Shown here: positions 1 through 8,474 of the stretch, in pieces | Layout: each line of letters begins with the position of its first letter | Numbering within the stretch: position 1 is the stretch's first letter | Source of the DNA: JASHPR01 sp963833885 | Lineage (GTDB): Bacteria > Actinomycetota > Actinomycetes > Streptosporangiales > Streptosporangiaceae | Direction: 5' to 3' | NCBI GenBank assembly: GCA_963833885.1 | Contig: CAWHZU010000028.1 | Span: 1 to 64,000 of the forward strand | Length of the DNA stretch: 64,000 nt | The notes under the pieces: generated by a model | The model's database searches: none | What the model saw: only the letters and a program-made list of their open reading frames with translations | Told to the model about the DNA's origin: nothing | Position numbers and translations under genes: made by a program

Positions 1-708
1 GACGTGCTGGCCGAACTCGACCGGGCGGTCACGGCTGTCGAACGCGACCCGCTCCATCGTGAGCAGGGCCGTTCCGCGAGCCTCGTCCAGCGCCCGCGCC
101 TCGGCGGCCGAGGCGGTCTTGGCGCTCATCCGCTGGGTAGCCGAGCTGAGCCGGATGCCCGACGCGCGCAGCAGCTCATACAGCCCGTGCTGGGCGAGCA
201 TCTCGTTGCTGAGGTGCACGAGCGCGGCTGGCAGGTAGTTGTGCAGCAGCGCAATGGGCTCGCCATCGGCGAGTCTGATGCGCTCCAGCGAAACCACCAG
301 GCTGCCCTCGGCAAGCTGCAGTGCCTCGGCAACGGCCTCGCCGGCGTGCGTGACCTCGTTGCGCATGATCCGCGTGGTCGGCGTCTTCCCGGAGCCCGCC
401 AGGTCGTCATACAGGCTGGTCAGCTCGACGTCGCGGTTGATCTTCTCCTTGGTCACCACGGTGCCGTAGCCGCGCTTGCGCTCGACGAGACCCTTGTCGG
501 CCAGGTAGAGGAACGCCGCCCGGACGGTCGGCCGGGACAGCCCGAGATCCTGCGCGAGCTGCACCTCGTTCTCGAGCCTGGCCCCGGGCAGCAGCGCGCC
601 GGACCTGATGGCCGCCTCGAAGTGCAGGGCAAGCTGGAAGTACAGCGGGACCGGGCTGCTGCGGTCGACGCTGATGGTTTGGGTAGGGCTCAAGCTCGGC
701 ACAGTCAC
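1..708 (-). CDS. GntR-family regulator with UTRA domain (3' end outside window)
   Basis: Reading the minus strand from GTG at 708 (or GTG at 702) gives an open frame to the window edge. The N-terminal part has the GntR winged helix (PLYFQLALHF, then LENEVQLAQDLGLSRPTVR and GYGTVV) and the rest matches the HutC-type UTRA effector domain (RIMRNEVTHAGEAVAEAL, LVVSLERIRLADGEPIALL). It is transcribed away from the inositol genes, so it is the obvious candidate for their repressor (IolR role, inference). No good ribosome site fits the GTG starts; a GAGGGG lies about 24 bases upstream, so the true start is uncertain. About ten to twenty C-terminal residues are probably missing at the left edge. Confidence 0.85.
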   Translation of the reverse strand, partial: MTVPSLSPTQTISVDRSSPVPLYFQLALHFEAAIRSGALLPGARLENEVQLAQDLGLSRPTVRAAFLYLADKGLVERKRGYGTVVTKEKINRDVELTSLYDDLAGSGKTPTTRIMRNEVTHAGEAVAEALQLAEGSLVVSLERIRLADGEPIALLHNYLPAALVHLSNEMLAQHGLYELLRASGIRLSSATQRMSAKTASAAEARALDEARGTALLTMERVAFDSRDRPVEFGQHV

Positions 709-793
709 CGTCAGGCCTGTCAGTAGGCGCTTCCCCTCGGCGCCGAGGATACATGCACAGGTTAAGGGAACATCAGGCTACAACCAAGACAGT

Positions 794-839
794 TTGTTAG
801 GACAATCTCTTGACTGGCTTGCATGACAAAGCCTTAGAT
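794..839 (+). promoter_or_regulatory. Promoter of the inositol operon with IolR-like operator
   Basis: TTGACT at 810-815 and TTAGAT at 834-839 are separated by 18 bases and form a sigma70-type promoter facing iolC. Just upstream, 794-805 reads TTGTTAGGACAA; its reverse complement contains TGTCCTAACA, which fits the consensus KGWCHTRACA that I recall for the inositol repressor IolR of Corynebacterium glutamicum. The leader to iolC would be about 130 bases. Promoter call is by eye. Confidence 0.5.
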
Positions 840-973
840 AGCTCGTAGCCCGCGTCGCGCGGTGCCGGATCCCGCCCGGCGGGACAGCCGGACCCGCGCA
901 GGCGAGGCCGGCATGTTCGACGAGGTGGCCGTGCGGCGGGGGCCGGGACAGGCCCAGGACAGGAGCTGGGCCA

Positions 974-1987
974 GTGGCAGGTGCTGCGCCAGACCACAGC
1001 GAGGCGCGCGGCCTTGCAGCGCAACCTCGAGACGGCGAGGCAACGCTCGAGGTTCTTACCATGGGCCGCATCGGCGTCGACCTCTACCCGCTCCAGGTCG
1101 GCCGGTCCCTTGCCGACGTGGAGACCTTCGGCAAGTACCTCGGCGGCAGCCCGACGAACGTGGCCGTGGCCGCGGCCCGCTACGGCCGCCGCGCCGCGGT
1201 GATCACGCGCACCGGCGACGACCCGTTCGGTGCCTTCATTCATCAGGCGCTGCACGGCTATGGCGTGGACGACAGGTACGTGACCGCCGTCGCCGAGCTG
1301 CCGACCCCGGTCACGTTCTGCGAGATCTTCCCCCCGGACAACTTCCCGCTGTACTTTTACCGCTATCCCAAGGCGCCCGATCTCGAGATCAGGACCGAGG
1401 AGCTGGACCAGGCCGCCATCAGCGAGGCCGATCTGTTCTGGGTAACCGTGACCGGGCTGTGCCAGGAGCCGAGCCGGGCCGCCACGCTCGCCGCGCTGCG
1501 CGGCCGGGCGCGGCAGCACCCGACCGTGGTCGACCTCGACTACCGCCCGATGTTCTGGCCGTCACGGCAGGAGGCCGGGCGCTGGGCAAGGGAAGCGCTG
1601 GCGTCGGCCACGGTCGCGGTCGGCAACCTCGACGAGTGCGAGACCGCGGTCGGCACCCGCGATCCCGGCCAGGCCGCCGACGCACTGCTCGATCTCGGGA
1701 TGGAGCTCGCCGTGATCAAGCTCGGGCCGGCCGGGGTGCTGGCGCGTGACCGGCAGACCGAGGTGCGCGTCCCCCCGGTCCAGATACCGGCCGTGAACGG
1801 GCTCGGAGCCGGGGACGCGTTCGGGGGCGCGCTGTGCCACGGCCTGCTCGCGGGCTGGGACCTGGCTGCCACGATCCGCTTTGCCAACGCCGCCGGGGCG
1901 ATCGTCGCGTCGCGGATCGCCTGCTCGGATGCCATGCCGACCGCGGCAGAGGTCACCGCCCTACTTGAGGAGACAGCACGTGCTTGA
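974..1987 (+). CDS. iolC: 5-dehydro-2-deoxygluconokinase IolC
   Basis: PfkB-fold kinase phosphorylating 2-deoxy-5-keto-D-gluconate in myo-inositol breakdown. The family opening LTMGRIGVDLYPLQ follows a short N-terminal extension; the substrate region GGSPTNVAVAAARYG and the C-terminal ATP/anion-hole motif NGLGAGDAFGGAL with catalytic Asp are intact. Length of 337 residues is normal for IolC. The start chosen is GTG 974, which has AGGAG eight bases upstream; the conserved protein begins about 28 residues later, so a later start cannot be excluded. First gene of the iol operon; its stop overlaps the next start by eight bases. Confidence 0.92.
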   Translation: MAGAAPDHSEARGLAAQPRDGEATLEVLTMGRIGVDLYPLQVGRSLADVETFGKYLGGSPTNVAVAAARYGRRAAVITRTGDDPFGAFIHQALHGYGVDDRYVTAVAELPTPVTFCEIFPPDNFPLYFYRYPKAPDLEIRTEELDQAAISEADLFWVTVTGLCQEPSRAATLAALRGRARQHPTVVDLDYRPMFWPSRQEAGRWAREALASATVAVGNLDECETAVGTRDPGQAADALLDLGMELAVIKLGPAGVLARDRQTEVRVPPVQIPAVNGLGAGDAFGGALCHGLLAGWDLAATIRFANAAGAIVASRIACSDAMPTAAEVTALLEETARA

Positions 1988-2852
1988 GGACCAGCGGCGC
2001 ATGCTCCTGGAGACCAGGGCGCACACGCCGTCAGCGGTGGCGGCCGCCGCCGCCGCGCGGCGGCGGCGGCCCTGGCTGGGGCCCTCCGGGCGGTTGATGG
2101 TCATAGCCGCCGATCACCCCGCGCGCGGCGCGCTCGGCGTCGGCGAACGGCCGATGGCCATGGCCAACCGCTTCGAGCTGCTCGACCGGATCATGGTGGC
2201 GCTGGCCAGGCCAGGTGTGGACGGGGTCCTCGGCACCGCCGACGTCATCGAGGACCTGCTTCTGCTCGGGGCGCTGGACGGCAAGCTCGCGATCGGGTCG
2301 ATGAACCGCGGCGGCCTGCCCGGTTCGGTGTTCGAGATGGACGACCGGTTCACCGGCTACACCGCTTCGGCTATCGCCGACGGCGGACTTGACGGCGGGA
2401 AGATGCTGCTGCGGATCGACCCCGACAATCCCTCCACGGTGGCCACGATCGCGTCGTGCGCCGAGGCGGCCGGCGAGCTCGCCGCGCGCCAGATCAGGGC
2501 CATCATCGAGCCGTTCATGGTAAAGAGGGTCGACGGCCGTGCCGTCAACGACCTGGGGGCCGATGCGGTCATCCGCTCGATCGCGATCGCCTCGGGGCTC
2601 GGCACGACGTCGGCCTACAGCTGGCTCAAGATCCCGGTGGTGGACGACATGGAGCGGGTGGCCGAGGCGACGACGCTGCCGACGCTGCTGCTCGGCGGCG
2701 ACGCGGGCGACCGGCCGGACGAGATGTTCACCCGGTGGCAGAAGGCGCTCCAGTTGCCGGTCGTGCGCGGCCTGGTCGTCGGGCGCAACCTGCTCTACCC
2801 GCCGGGCGACGACGTGGCCGCCGCCGTGGACACCGCGGTGGGCCTGCTTTGA
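1980..2852 (+). CDS. Cgl0159-family (beta/alpha)8 aldolase-like protein of the inositol operon
   Basis: A 290-residue TIM-barrel protein of the family found between iolC and iolB in many actinomycete inositol operons. Visible marks are GRLMVIAADHPARGALG near the start, MNRGGLPGSVFEMDDRFTG, the long strand GGKMLLRIDP, IIEPFMVKR and the closing LLLGGDAG segment. By position it probably performs the aldolase step usually done by IolJ (inference). Start is GTG 1980, with GAGGAG seven bases upstream and an eight-base overlap with iolC; the frame is open further upstream but that part is antisense to nothing conserved and lies inside iolC. Confidence 0.8.
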   Translation: MLEDQRRMLLETRAHTPSAVAAAAAARRRRPWLGPSGRLMVIAADHPARGALGVGERPMAMANRFELLDRIMVALARPGVDGVLGTADVIEDLLLLGALDGKLAIGSMNRGGLPGSVFEMDDRFTGYTASAIADGGLDGGKMLLRIDPDNPSTVATIASCAEAAGELAARQIRAIIEPFMVKRVDGRAVNDLGADAVIRSIAIASGLGTTSAYSWLKIPVVDDMERVAEATTLPTLLLGGDAGDRPDEMFTRWQKALQLPVVRGLVVGRNLLYPPGDDVAAAVDTAVGLL

Positions 2853-2895
2853 CTACTCTCCGGCCTGAAGACCTGGGTTTCCTGCGGAGGTACGA

Positions 2896-3816
2896 GTGAC
2901 ACCGACGACCGCTGCCCCGCAGCGCCGGCTGTACCTGCCAGCCGGAACCGCGCCGGCCGGCCCGTTCGTGACCGAGCTGACCCCGCAGGCGTGCGGCTGG
3001 GCTTACTCGTCGCTGCGCGTGCTCGAGCTCGGGCCGGGCGGGGAGGCGGCGTTCCGGACCGGGCCGGACGAGATGCTGGTGCTGCCGCTGTCCGGCGGCG
3101 CCGCGGTCGCGGTGGACGGCGCGGAGTTCACGCTGGCCGGCCGGGCCGACGTGTTCAGCCGGGTCACCGACTTCGCCTACCTGCCCATCGACGCGGCCGT
3201 CACGGTGCGCAGCGCCGCTGGCGGCCGGTTCGCGCTGCCGGGCGCGCGGGCCGGGCGCCGGCTGCCGCCCCGGTACGGGCCCGCGGAGCAGGTTCCCGTT
3301 GAGATCAGGGGCAGCGGGCGGGCCACCCGCCAGGTCAACAACTTCTGCTCGCCGGAGGCGTTCGAGACCGACCGGCTGACCTCGGTGGAGGTGCTCACCC
3401 CGGGGGGCAACTGGTCGTCCTATCCGCCGCACAAGCACGACCAGGCACGACCCGGCGAGGCCGTGCTCGAGGAGATCTACTACTTCGAGGTCGGCCGAGG
3501 GCCGGACGGGGTGGACACACCCGGGGTCGGCTACCAGCGCGTCTACTCCACCGACCCTGCCCGGCCCATCGACGTGCTGGCCGAGGTCCGGGCCGGCGAC
3601 GTCGTGCTGGTCCCGCACGGCTACCACGGCCCGTCGATGGCGGCGCCCGGCTACGACCTGTACTACCTGAACGTGCTCGCGGGCCCCGCGCAGCAGCGGT
3701 CGATGGCGTTCTGCGACGATCCCGCGCACGCCTGGATCCGGCAGAGCTGGGACGGCCAGCAGCTGGACCCGAGGCTGCCGATGTCCGGGTCTAGCGCAGA
3801 CGGGGAGGTGCCGTGA
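2896..3816 (+). CDS. iolB: 5-deoxy-glucuronate isomerase IolB
   Basis: Bicupin isomerase that converts 5-deoxy-D-glucuronate to 2-deoxy-5-keto-D-gluconate. The family signatures are clear: the metal-binding second cupin has SSYPPHKHD and LEEIYYFEV, and DVVLVPHGYHGPSMAAPGYDLYYLNV gives the last metal ligand and C-terminal strand. The 306-residue length is usual. GTG 2896 is supported by GGAGG six bases upstream. It follows the aldolase-like gene by 43 bases and overlaps iolD through GTGA. Confidence 0.95.
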   Translation: MTPTTAAPQRRLYLPAGTAPAGPFVTELTPQACGWAYSSLRVLELGPGGEAAFRTGPDEMLVLPLSGGAAVAVDGAEFTLAGRADVFSRVTDFAYLPIDAAVTVRSAAGGRFALPGARAGRRLPPRYGPAEQVPVEIRGSGRATRQVNNFCSPEAFETDRLTSVEVLTPGGNWSSYPPHKHDQARPGEAVLEEIYYFEVGRGPDGVDTPGVGYQRVYSTDPARPIDVLAEVRAGDVVLVPHGYHGPSMAAPGYDLYYLNVLAGPAQQRSMAFCDDPAHAWIRQSWDGQQLDPRLPMSGSSADGEVP

Positions 3817-5687
3817 GGCTCACCGTCGGGCAGGCGCTGGTCAGGTTCCTCACCGCGCAGCACAGCGAGCGCGACGGCGTCCGGCAGCGGTTCTTCGCCG
3901 GCTGCTGGGGCATCTTCGGGCACGGCAACGTGGCCGGCCTGGGCGAGGCGCTGCTGGAGGCCAGCAACGAGCTGCGCTACTACCAGGGCCGCAACGAGCA
4001 GGCCATGGTGCACGCCGCGGTCGGCTACGCCCGGATGAAGGACCGGCTGCAGGCGTTCGCGTGCACGTCGTCGATCGGGCCCGGTGCCACGAACATGGTC
4101 ACCGGCGCCGCGCTGGCCACGGTGAACCGGATCCCGGTGCTGTTGCTGCCCGGCGACGTGTTCGCCACCAGGGCGGCCAGCCCGCTGCTGCAGGAACTCG
4201 AGGACCCGCGCACCCTGGACGTGTCGGTGAACGACTGCCTGCGCCCGGTGTCCCGGTACTTCGACCGCATCTGGCGGCCCGAGCAGCTTCCCGCCGCGCT
4301 GCTGCAGGCCATGCGGGTGCTGACCGACCCGGCCGAGACCGGGGCGGTGACGATCGCGCTCCCCCAGGACACCGCCGCCGAGGCGTACGACTGGCCGGAG
4401 GAGCTGTTCGCCGACCGGGTGTGGCGCATCCCGCGGCCGCGCCCCGAGCCGCAGGCCCTGGCCGAGGCGGCGGCGGCGATCCGCCGGTCGCGGCGGCCGC
4501 TGCTGGTGGCCGGCGGCGGCGTGCACTACAGCGACGCCACCGCGGCGCTGCGCGACCTCGCCGAGCAGACCGGCATCCCGGTCGCCGAGACCCAGGCCGG
4601 CAAAGGCGCGCTGCCCTACGACCACCCGGCGGCGCTCGGCGCGATCGGCGCCACCGGGACCACGGCCGCCAACGCCATCGCGCGCGAGGCGGACCTCGTC
4701 ATCGGCGCTGGCACCCGCTGGAGTGACTTCACCACGGCCTCCAACAGCCTGTTCCCGCCGGCCGCCGACTACATCAACGTGAACGTGGCCGGGTTCGACG
4801 CGGCGAAACGTTCCGGCCACTCGGTCATATCCGACGCACGGGCCGCATTCGAGGACCTCACCGCCGCACTGCGGGGCTGGCAGGTCGATCCGGCGTACCG
4901 CGAGGAGGTGCGCGAGCGCGCGGCGGCATGGGATGCGGTCGTCGAGCGCGCATACCACCTCGGCCACGGGCCGCTGCCCGCGCAGTCGGAGGTGATCGGG
5001 GCGGTCAACGACGCGAGCGGGCCGCGGGACGTCGTCGTCTGCGCGGCCGGCAGCATGCCCGGTGACCTGCACAAGCTGTGGCGGACCCGGGACGCCAAGG
5101 GCTACCACGTCGAGTACGGCTACTCGTGCATGGGCTACGAGATCGCCGGCGGGCTGGGCGTGAAGATGGCCGCGCCCGACCGCGAGGTGTACGTCATGGT
5201 CGGCGACGGGTCATACCTCATGCTCAGCTCCGAGCTGGTCACCGCGGTGCAGGAGGGCATCAAGCTCATCGTGGTCCTGGTGCAGAACCACGGGTTCCAG
5301 TCCATCGGCTCGCTGTCCCGGTCGGTCGGCGTCCAGGGGTTCGGCACCAGGTACCGGTACCGGGACCCGGAGTCCGGCCGGCTCGACGGGGAGTTCCTGC
5401 CGGTGGATCTGGCCGCGAACGCGGCCAGCCTCGGAGCCAGCGTGCTGCGCGCCGGCTCGGTCGCGGAGCTCAGCGCGGCCCTGGCCGCCGCGCGCGCGGC
5501 GGACCGCACTACCGTCATCCACGTGGAAACGGACCCTTCGGTGCCGAGCCCGGACTCTGAGGCGTGGTGGGACGTGCCGGTGGCCGAGGTCTCGGCCCTG
5601 GACTCGGCCCGCGAGGCCAGGGCGGGCTACGAGGTTGCCGTGCGCTCGCAGCACCTGCCGCTTCGCCCAGCGCCACCCGTTGACTGA
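3813..5687 (+). CDS. iolD: 3D-(3,5/4)-trihydroxycyclohexane-1,2-dione hydrolase IolD
   Basis: ThDP-dependent ring-opening enzyme of inositol catabolism. The N-terminal domain has RNEQAMVHAAVGYAR (catalytic Glu) and TSSIGPGATNMVTGAA; the C-terminal ThDP-binding domain has YVMVGDGSYLML and LVQNHGFQSIGSLSRSVG, typical of IolD. At 624 residues it is full length. Start GTG 3813 overlaps the iolB stop by four bases, implying translational coupling. Genes for IolE and IolG, which make its substrate, are not in the window. Confidence 0.95.
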   Translation: MRLTVGQALVRFLTAQHSERDGVRQRFFAGCWGIFGHGNVAGLGEALLEASNELRYYQGRNEQAMVHAAVGYARMKDRLQAFACTSSIGPGATNMVTGAALATVNRIPVLLLPGDVFATRAASPLLQELEDPRTLDVSVNDCLRPVSRYFDRIWRPEQLPAALLQAMRVLTDPAETGAVTIALPQDTAAEAYDWPEELFADRVWRIPRPRPEPQALAEAAAAIRRSRRPLLVAGGGVHYSDATAALRDLAEQTGIPVAETQAGKGALPYDHPAALGAIGATGTTAANAIAREADLVIGAGTRWSDFTTASNSLFPPAADYINVNVAGFDAAKRSGHSVISDARAAFEDLTAALRGWQVDPAYREEVRERAAAWDAVVERAYHLGHGPLPAQSEVIGAVNDASGPRDVVVCAAGSMPGDLHKLWRTRDAKGYHVEYGYSCMGYEIAGGLGVKMAAPDREVYVMVGDGSYLMLSSELVTAVQEGIKLIVVLVQNHGFQSIGSLSRSVGVQGFGTRYRYRDPESGRLDGEFLPVDLAANAASLGASVLRAGSVAELSAALAAARAADRTTVIHVETDPSVPSPDSEAWWDVPVAEVSALDSAREARAGYEVAVRSQHLPLRPAPPVD

Positions 5688-6990
5688 GCCGGGCGAGACC
5701 TCCTTCACCCGCGCGGCGTTTGCCGCGGCTCTCGGCGCCCTGGCGCTGGCCGGCGCGATCTCCGCGTCGTACGGGCCGCTGCTGCGGCCGGTCACCGACC
5801 GGTTCGGCGTGTCGCTGCCGGTTGCCGGGACCCTGATCAGCATCAACTTCGCCGGCGGGCTGGCCGGCACGCTGGGCGCGCTGGCCGGCTTCACGCACGC
5901 GCCACGGCGCCCGATCGCCACGTTCGCGCTCGGGGTGCTCGGCCTGGGCTGCCTGTCGATCGCCGCGGCCCGGGCGTGGCCGACGCTGGCCATCGGCGTG
6001 TTCCTGACCGGTGTCGGGTTCGGCGCGACCGACTTCAGCCTCAACCAGAGCGGGGCCAGATCCGGCGCCGGCCGGGCGGTGCGGCTGACGCTGCTCAACG
6101 CGGCGTTCGGCACCGGTGCGGTGCTCGGCCCCGCGATCGTCGGCTGGCTCGGCCTCCGGGCCCTGACCGTGGGCTTCGCGCTGGCCGCCTGCTGGGCCTG
6201 GGCCATGGCGGCCGGGGTGCTCGGGATCACGACGGCGCCACCGGCGCGCGGAGGCTCCGGAGCCGGCGCGGCCGGCAGGCCGGACCCTGCGGCGCACGAC
6301 GCAGCCGGCTACGCGGACGGAGGCGCGGAGGGTGCCGGGGGTGCAGACGGCGACGCCGGAGGCGCGGAGGGAGGCGCGGAGGGTGCCGGGGGTGCATACG
6401 GCGACGCGGACGGGCCGAGATGGCGCCGCGCGGGCCGGCCATCCCGGGTCGTGGTCCTGGTCGCGCTCGCCTTCCTGCTGTATGTCGGGTGCGAGGCCAG
6501 CGTCGCGGGGTGGATTCCTGCGCACCTCGTGGCGCTCGGCTACCCGTCGCGCCTGGCGACGGCGGTGACATCGGGGTTCTGGGCGGCGATGGTCGTCGGC
6601 CGGCTCGTCACCGTCCCGCTGAGCCGGGCCGTTGCCGCGTCCCGGATCGTCCTGGCCGCGTGCCCGCTGCTCACCCTGGCGCTGGCGCTGACCGCGGTGC
6701 GGACGATAGCGCCCGCCTGCTATGTCGCGGCCGGCTTCATCGCCGCGCCGATCTGGCCGATCGGCCTGGACTGGGTCGTGGCGAAGTTCCCCGGCTACCG
6801 CTCGGCCACCTCCTGGGCGCTCACCGCGGCGTTCGCCGGCGGCATCGCCGGGCCCGCCATAGTGGCCGGCGTGGTGTCAATCGCCGGCTTGCACGCCGTC
6901 CCCGCGGTACTGGCCGCTTTTGCCGGCGCGACCACTCTGGCGTTCCTCGCGATCTGGCGTGAGCGGGCCCGAAAGGGCAAGCTGGGATGA
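5680..6990 (+). CDS. MFS transporter with long glycine/glutamate linker
   Basis: About twelve hydrophobic segments in two halves (for example AALGALALAGAISASYG, GFGATDFSLNQS, then VVVLVALAFLLYVGCEASVAG and FIAAPIWPIGLDWVV) mark a major facilitator superfamily permease. Its place directly after iolD suggests inositol or inositol-derivative transport (inference). The start is uncertain: TTG 5680 overlaps the iolD stop by eight bases, while TTG 5635 would add 15 residues. The loop between the halves is unusually long, about 60 residues rich in Gly, Ala, Glu and Asp, encoded by tandem DNA repeats. Confidence 0.8.
   Translation: MTEPGETSFTRAAFAAALGALALAGAISASYGPLLRPVTDRFGVSLPVAGTLISINFAGGLAGTLGALAGFTHAPRRPIATFALGVLGLGCLSIAAARAWPTLAIGVFLTGVGFGATDFSLNQSGARSGAGRAVRLTLLNAAFGTGAVLGPAIVGWLGLRALTVGFALAACWAWAMAAGVLGITTAPPARGGSGAGAAGRPDPAAHDAAGYADGGAEGAGGADGDAGGAEGGAEGAGGAYGDADGPRWRRAGRPSRVVVLVALAFLLYVGCEASVAGWIPAHLVALGYPSRLATAVTSGFWAAMVVGRLVTVPLSRAVAASRIVLAACPLLTLALALTAVRTIAPACYVAAGFIAAPIWPIGLDWVVAKFPGYRSATSWALTAAFAGGIAGPAIVAGVVSIAGLHAVPAVLAAFAGATTLAFLAIWRERARKGKLG
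6319..6408 (+). repeat. Tandem 39-base repeat in the MFS linker
   Basis: The block at 6319-6357 recurs at 6370-6408 with one internal mismatch and one at the last base; a 12-base partial copy (GGAGGCGCGGAG) fills 6358-6369. It encodes the GGAEGAGGADGDA-type linker between the two transporter halves and stays in frame. Confidence 0.85.
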
Positions 6991-7376
6991 AAAGCGCCCT
7001 CGACGAGGAGGAACTCGCTGCGGCTTGGGCCCACGTCACCGCGGAGGCGGGCGCGTACCAAGGGGCGGGCGAGCCGGCCGCCGCGCAGGCCAGCGGTCTC
7101 ACCAACGTGTGCGTGCCGTTGCGTTTCGATGCTTGCGTGATGGAAGGCTGCGCCGCGTTCGACGCCCAGGGCAAAGTCGCAGGGCTCCACTTCCTGTTGA
7201 ACACCGACGGTCATGGGACAACGTCAGCAGGCGGAGAGCAACCGTATCTGAGCAGCGCTCCGGACATCGCCGTCCACAGGCTGTGGGTAAGGCGCTCCCG
7301 GAGCCATGTGAAATGCGCCGTCATATCCGGCATGCTGTGGAAAACAGTCCCGTGTGCGGACGCAGTAATGCAGTAA
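6987..7376 (+). CDS. Small DUF3887-like protein, C-terminus probably truncated
   Basis: Starts with ATG overlapping the MFS stop by four bases. Residues 1-72 resemble the DUF3887 fold often found in front of alpha/beta hydrolases: LAAAWAHVTAEAGAYQGAGE, then TNVCVPLRFDACVMEGCAAFDAQGKVAGLHFLLN. The remaining 55 residues look like noncoding sequence read through and end inside the palindrome at 7362-7391, so the original gene was probably cut at about 7200. No function can be assigned. Confidence 0.5.
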   Translation: MKSALDEEELAAAWAHVTAEAGAYQGAGEPAAAQASGLTNVCVPLRFDACVMEGCAAFDAQGKVAGLHFLLNTDGHGTTSAGGEQPYLSSAPDIAVHRLWVRRSRSHVKCAVISGMLWKTVPCADAVMQ

Positions 7377-7391
7377 CTACTGCATTACTGC
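7362..7391. promoter_or_regulatory. Perfect 14-base inverted repeat, probable operator or centromere-like site
   Basis: Two perfect 14-base arms, GCAGTAATGCAGTA and its complement, flank a 2-base centre. Each arm holds two overlapping copies of a TGCAGTA-like unit. A one-mismatch copy of the half-site (TGCAATACTGC against TGCATTACTGC) lies at 7490-7500, directly in front of the ParA start. The layout suggests autoregulation or partition-complex binding by the ParA/small-protein pair. Confidence 0.6.
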
Positions 7392-7489
7392 ACAGTTAAC
7401 GCACCGTTTGGCTGCTCGTTGCCGACAGTTCCGGCGCGCGTACTCCCAGCTAGGAGGCTAAAGACCCGCTACCGGAATGCCTCAGGCGC

Positions 7490-7504
7490 TGCAATACTGC
7501 CTTG
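7490..7504 (+). promoter_or_regulatory. Half-site and putative leaderless promoter of parA
   Basis: TGCAATACTGC at 7490-7500 is a near copy of the half-site in the 7362-7391 palindrome. It contains AATACT (7493-7498), a possible -10 hexamer six bases before ATG 7505, and there is no Shine-Dalgarno sequence, so the transcript may be leaderless with the operator on the -10 box. Confidence 0.4.
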
Positions 7505-8176
7505 ATGACGGGGATCCGCCTCGCCCTTGCCAACCTCAAGCCGGGCACGGGCAAGACAACATCGGCGGTCTGGCTAGCGCACGTTTTCGCGGAGGCCGGA
7601 AATAGTGTGCTGCTCGTGGACGCGGACCCTTCAGGCAGCGCCTTGGAGTGGTCAGATCTCGCGGCCATGTACCCAGGAACCGCCCCGCAGGCGGCGTTCC
7701 CGTTCCGGATCGTGGCTCTTCCCTCCCGGGAACTGCACCGCCGCGTGCCCGAGATCGCCAAGGCCGACGACGTGGTAATCATCGACGCGCCGCAACTCGA
7801 GGACCACGTCGGCATCGCCAGGTCGGCACTGCGCTGCGCCGACCTGATCCTGATACCGTGCGCGCCGAGCCCGATCGAGATCAACCGCACGTCGCCGATG
7901 CGGGAGGAGATCAACGACATCGGGGCGGTCCGGGACCGGCCGGCCCGTTCGGCCGTGCTGCTGAACCGGTGCGTCACCCGCGCGACCTCAACCACCGACG
8001 CCAGGGAGGCCCTGCAGGATCTGGGCTATGACGTGCTCGGCACCGCGGTGCCGCGGCTCGAGGTCTACGCCCAGAGCTTCGGCATGCCGATCCCGGGGAA
8101 CGGCCGCCAGATATGGCGCAACGTGGCGCAGGATTTGATCGAGCTGTGCTCGCCGCTGTGCGCGGTTCGCCCATGA
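7505..8176 (+). CDS. ParA-family partition ATPase
   Basis: Deviant Walker-type ATPase of 223 residues. The P-loop KPGTGKTT (residues 12-19) keeps the signature lysine K12; Walker A-prime is VLLVDADPSGSAL, and the switch region is VVIIDAPQLED. These proteins position plasmids or chromosomes by ATP-dependent DNA binding. ATG 7505 is chosen over the adjacent TTG 7502 because the family starts a few residues before the P-loop. It overlaps the next gene by ATGA. There is no ParB with a full HTH nearby; the partner is the small protein that follows. It resembles partition cassettes of actinomycete plasmids rather than the chromosomal parAB, so it may be a relic of an integrated element. Confidence 0.88.
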   Translation: MTGIRLALANLKPGTGKTTSAVWLAHVFAEAGNSVLLVDADPSGSALEWSDLAAMYPGTAPQAAFPFRIVALPSRELHRRVPEIAKADDVVIIDAPQLEDHVGIARSALRCADLILIPCAPSPIEINRTSPMREEINDIGAVRDRPARSAVLLNRCVTRATSTTDAREALQDLGYDVLGTAVPRLEVYAQSFGMPIPGNGRQIWRNVAQDLIELCSPLCAVRP

Positions 8177-8466
8177 GCTCTCAGCGAGAGCAGCGGAAGG
8201 CCCAGATGGCCGCCGCTGCAGCGAGGCGCAGCGAGCCCGATCACCGCCCGGCCGGGCGGACCGCGATCCGGTCCAAGCCGGTCCGGATCACCCTGGACCT
8301 GAGCCCGGAACTGTACCGGGAGCTCACTCAGTGGGTGGACTCGGCCGCGGTCACGCTCGACGTTCCCCGGGTCGCGCTGGCCGACGCCATGCGGGCGATG
8401 ATCCGGGTCACGACCGAGAACCCGGACGAGGTCCTCGACCGGCTGCGCCGCGACCGCGCGCGCTGA
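8173..8466 (+). CDS. Small ParA partner protein, ribbon-helix-helix-like
   Basis: 97 residues, coupled to parA by a four-base overlap. The N-terminus is basic and Gln/Ala-rich (SSQREQRKAQMAAAAARR); the C-terminal half has KPVRITLDLSPELYRELTQWVD followed by two helices, the pattern of a ribbon-helix-helix DNA-binding domain (a beta strand of alternating residues then SPELYREL). By analogy with small centromere-binding proteins of plasmid partition systems it is the likely ligand of the palindromes at 7362-7391 and 7490-7500. Assignment rests on pattern and position only. Confidence 0.65.
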   Translation: MSSQREQRKAQMAAAAARRSEPDHRPAGRTAIRSKPVRITLDLSPELYRELTQWVDSAAVTLDVPRVALADAMRAMIRVTTENPDEVLDRLRRDRAR

Positions 8467-8474
8467 GGGTCCCG

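Noticed and set aside
6319..6408. Short regular repeats as a CRISPR-like array.
   Set aside because: They are in frame, code for a linker, and have no spacers.
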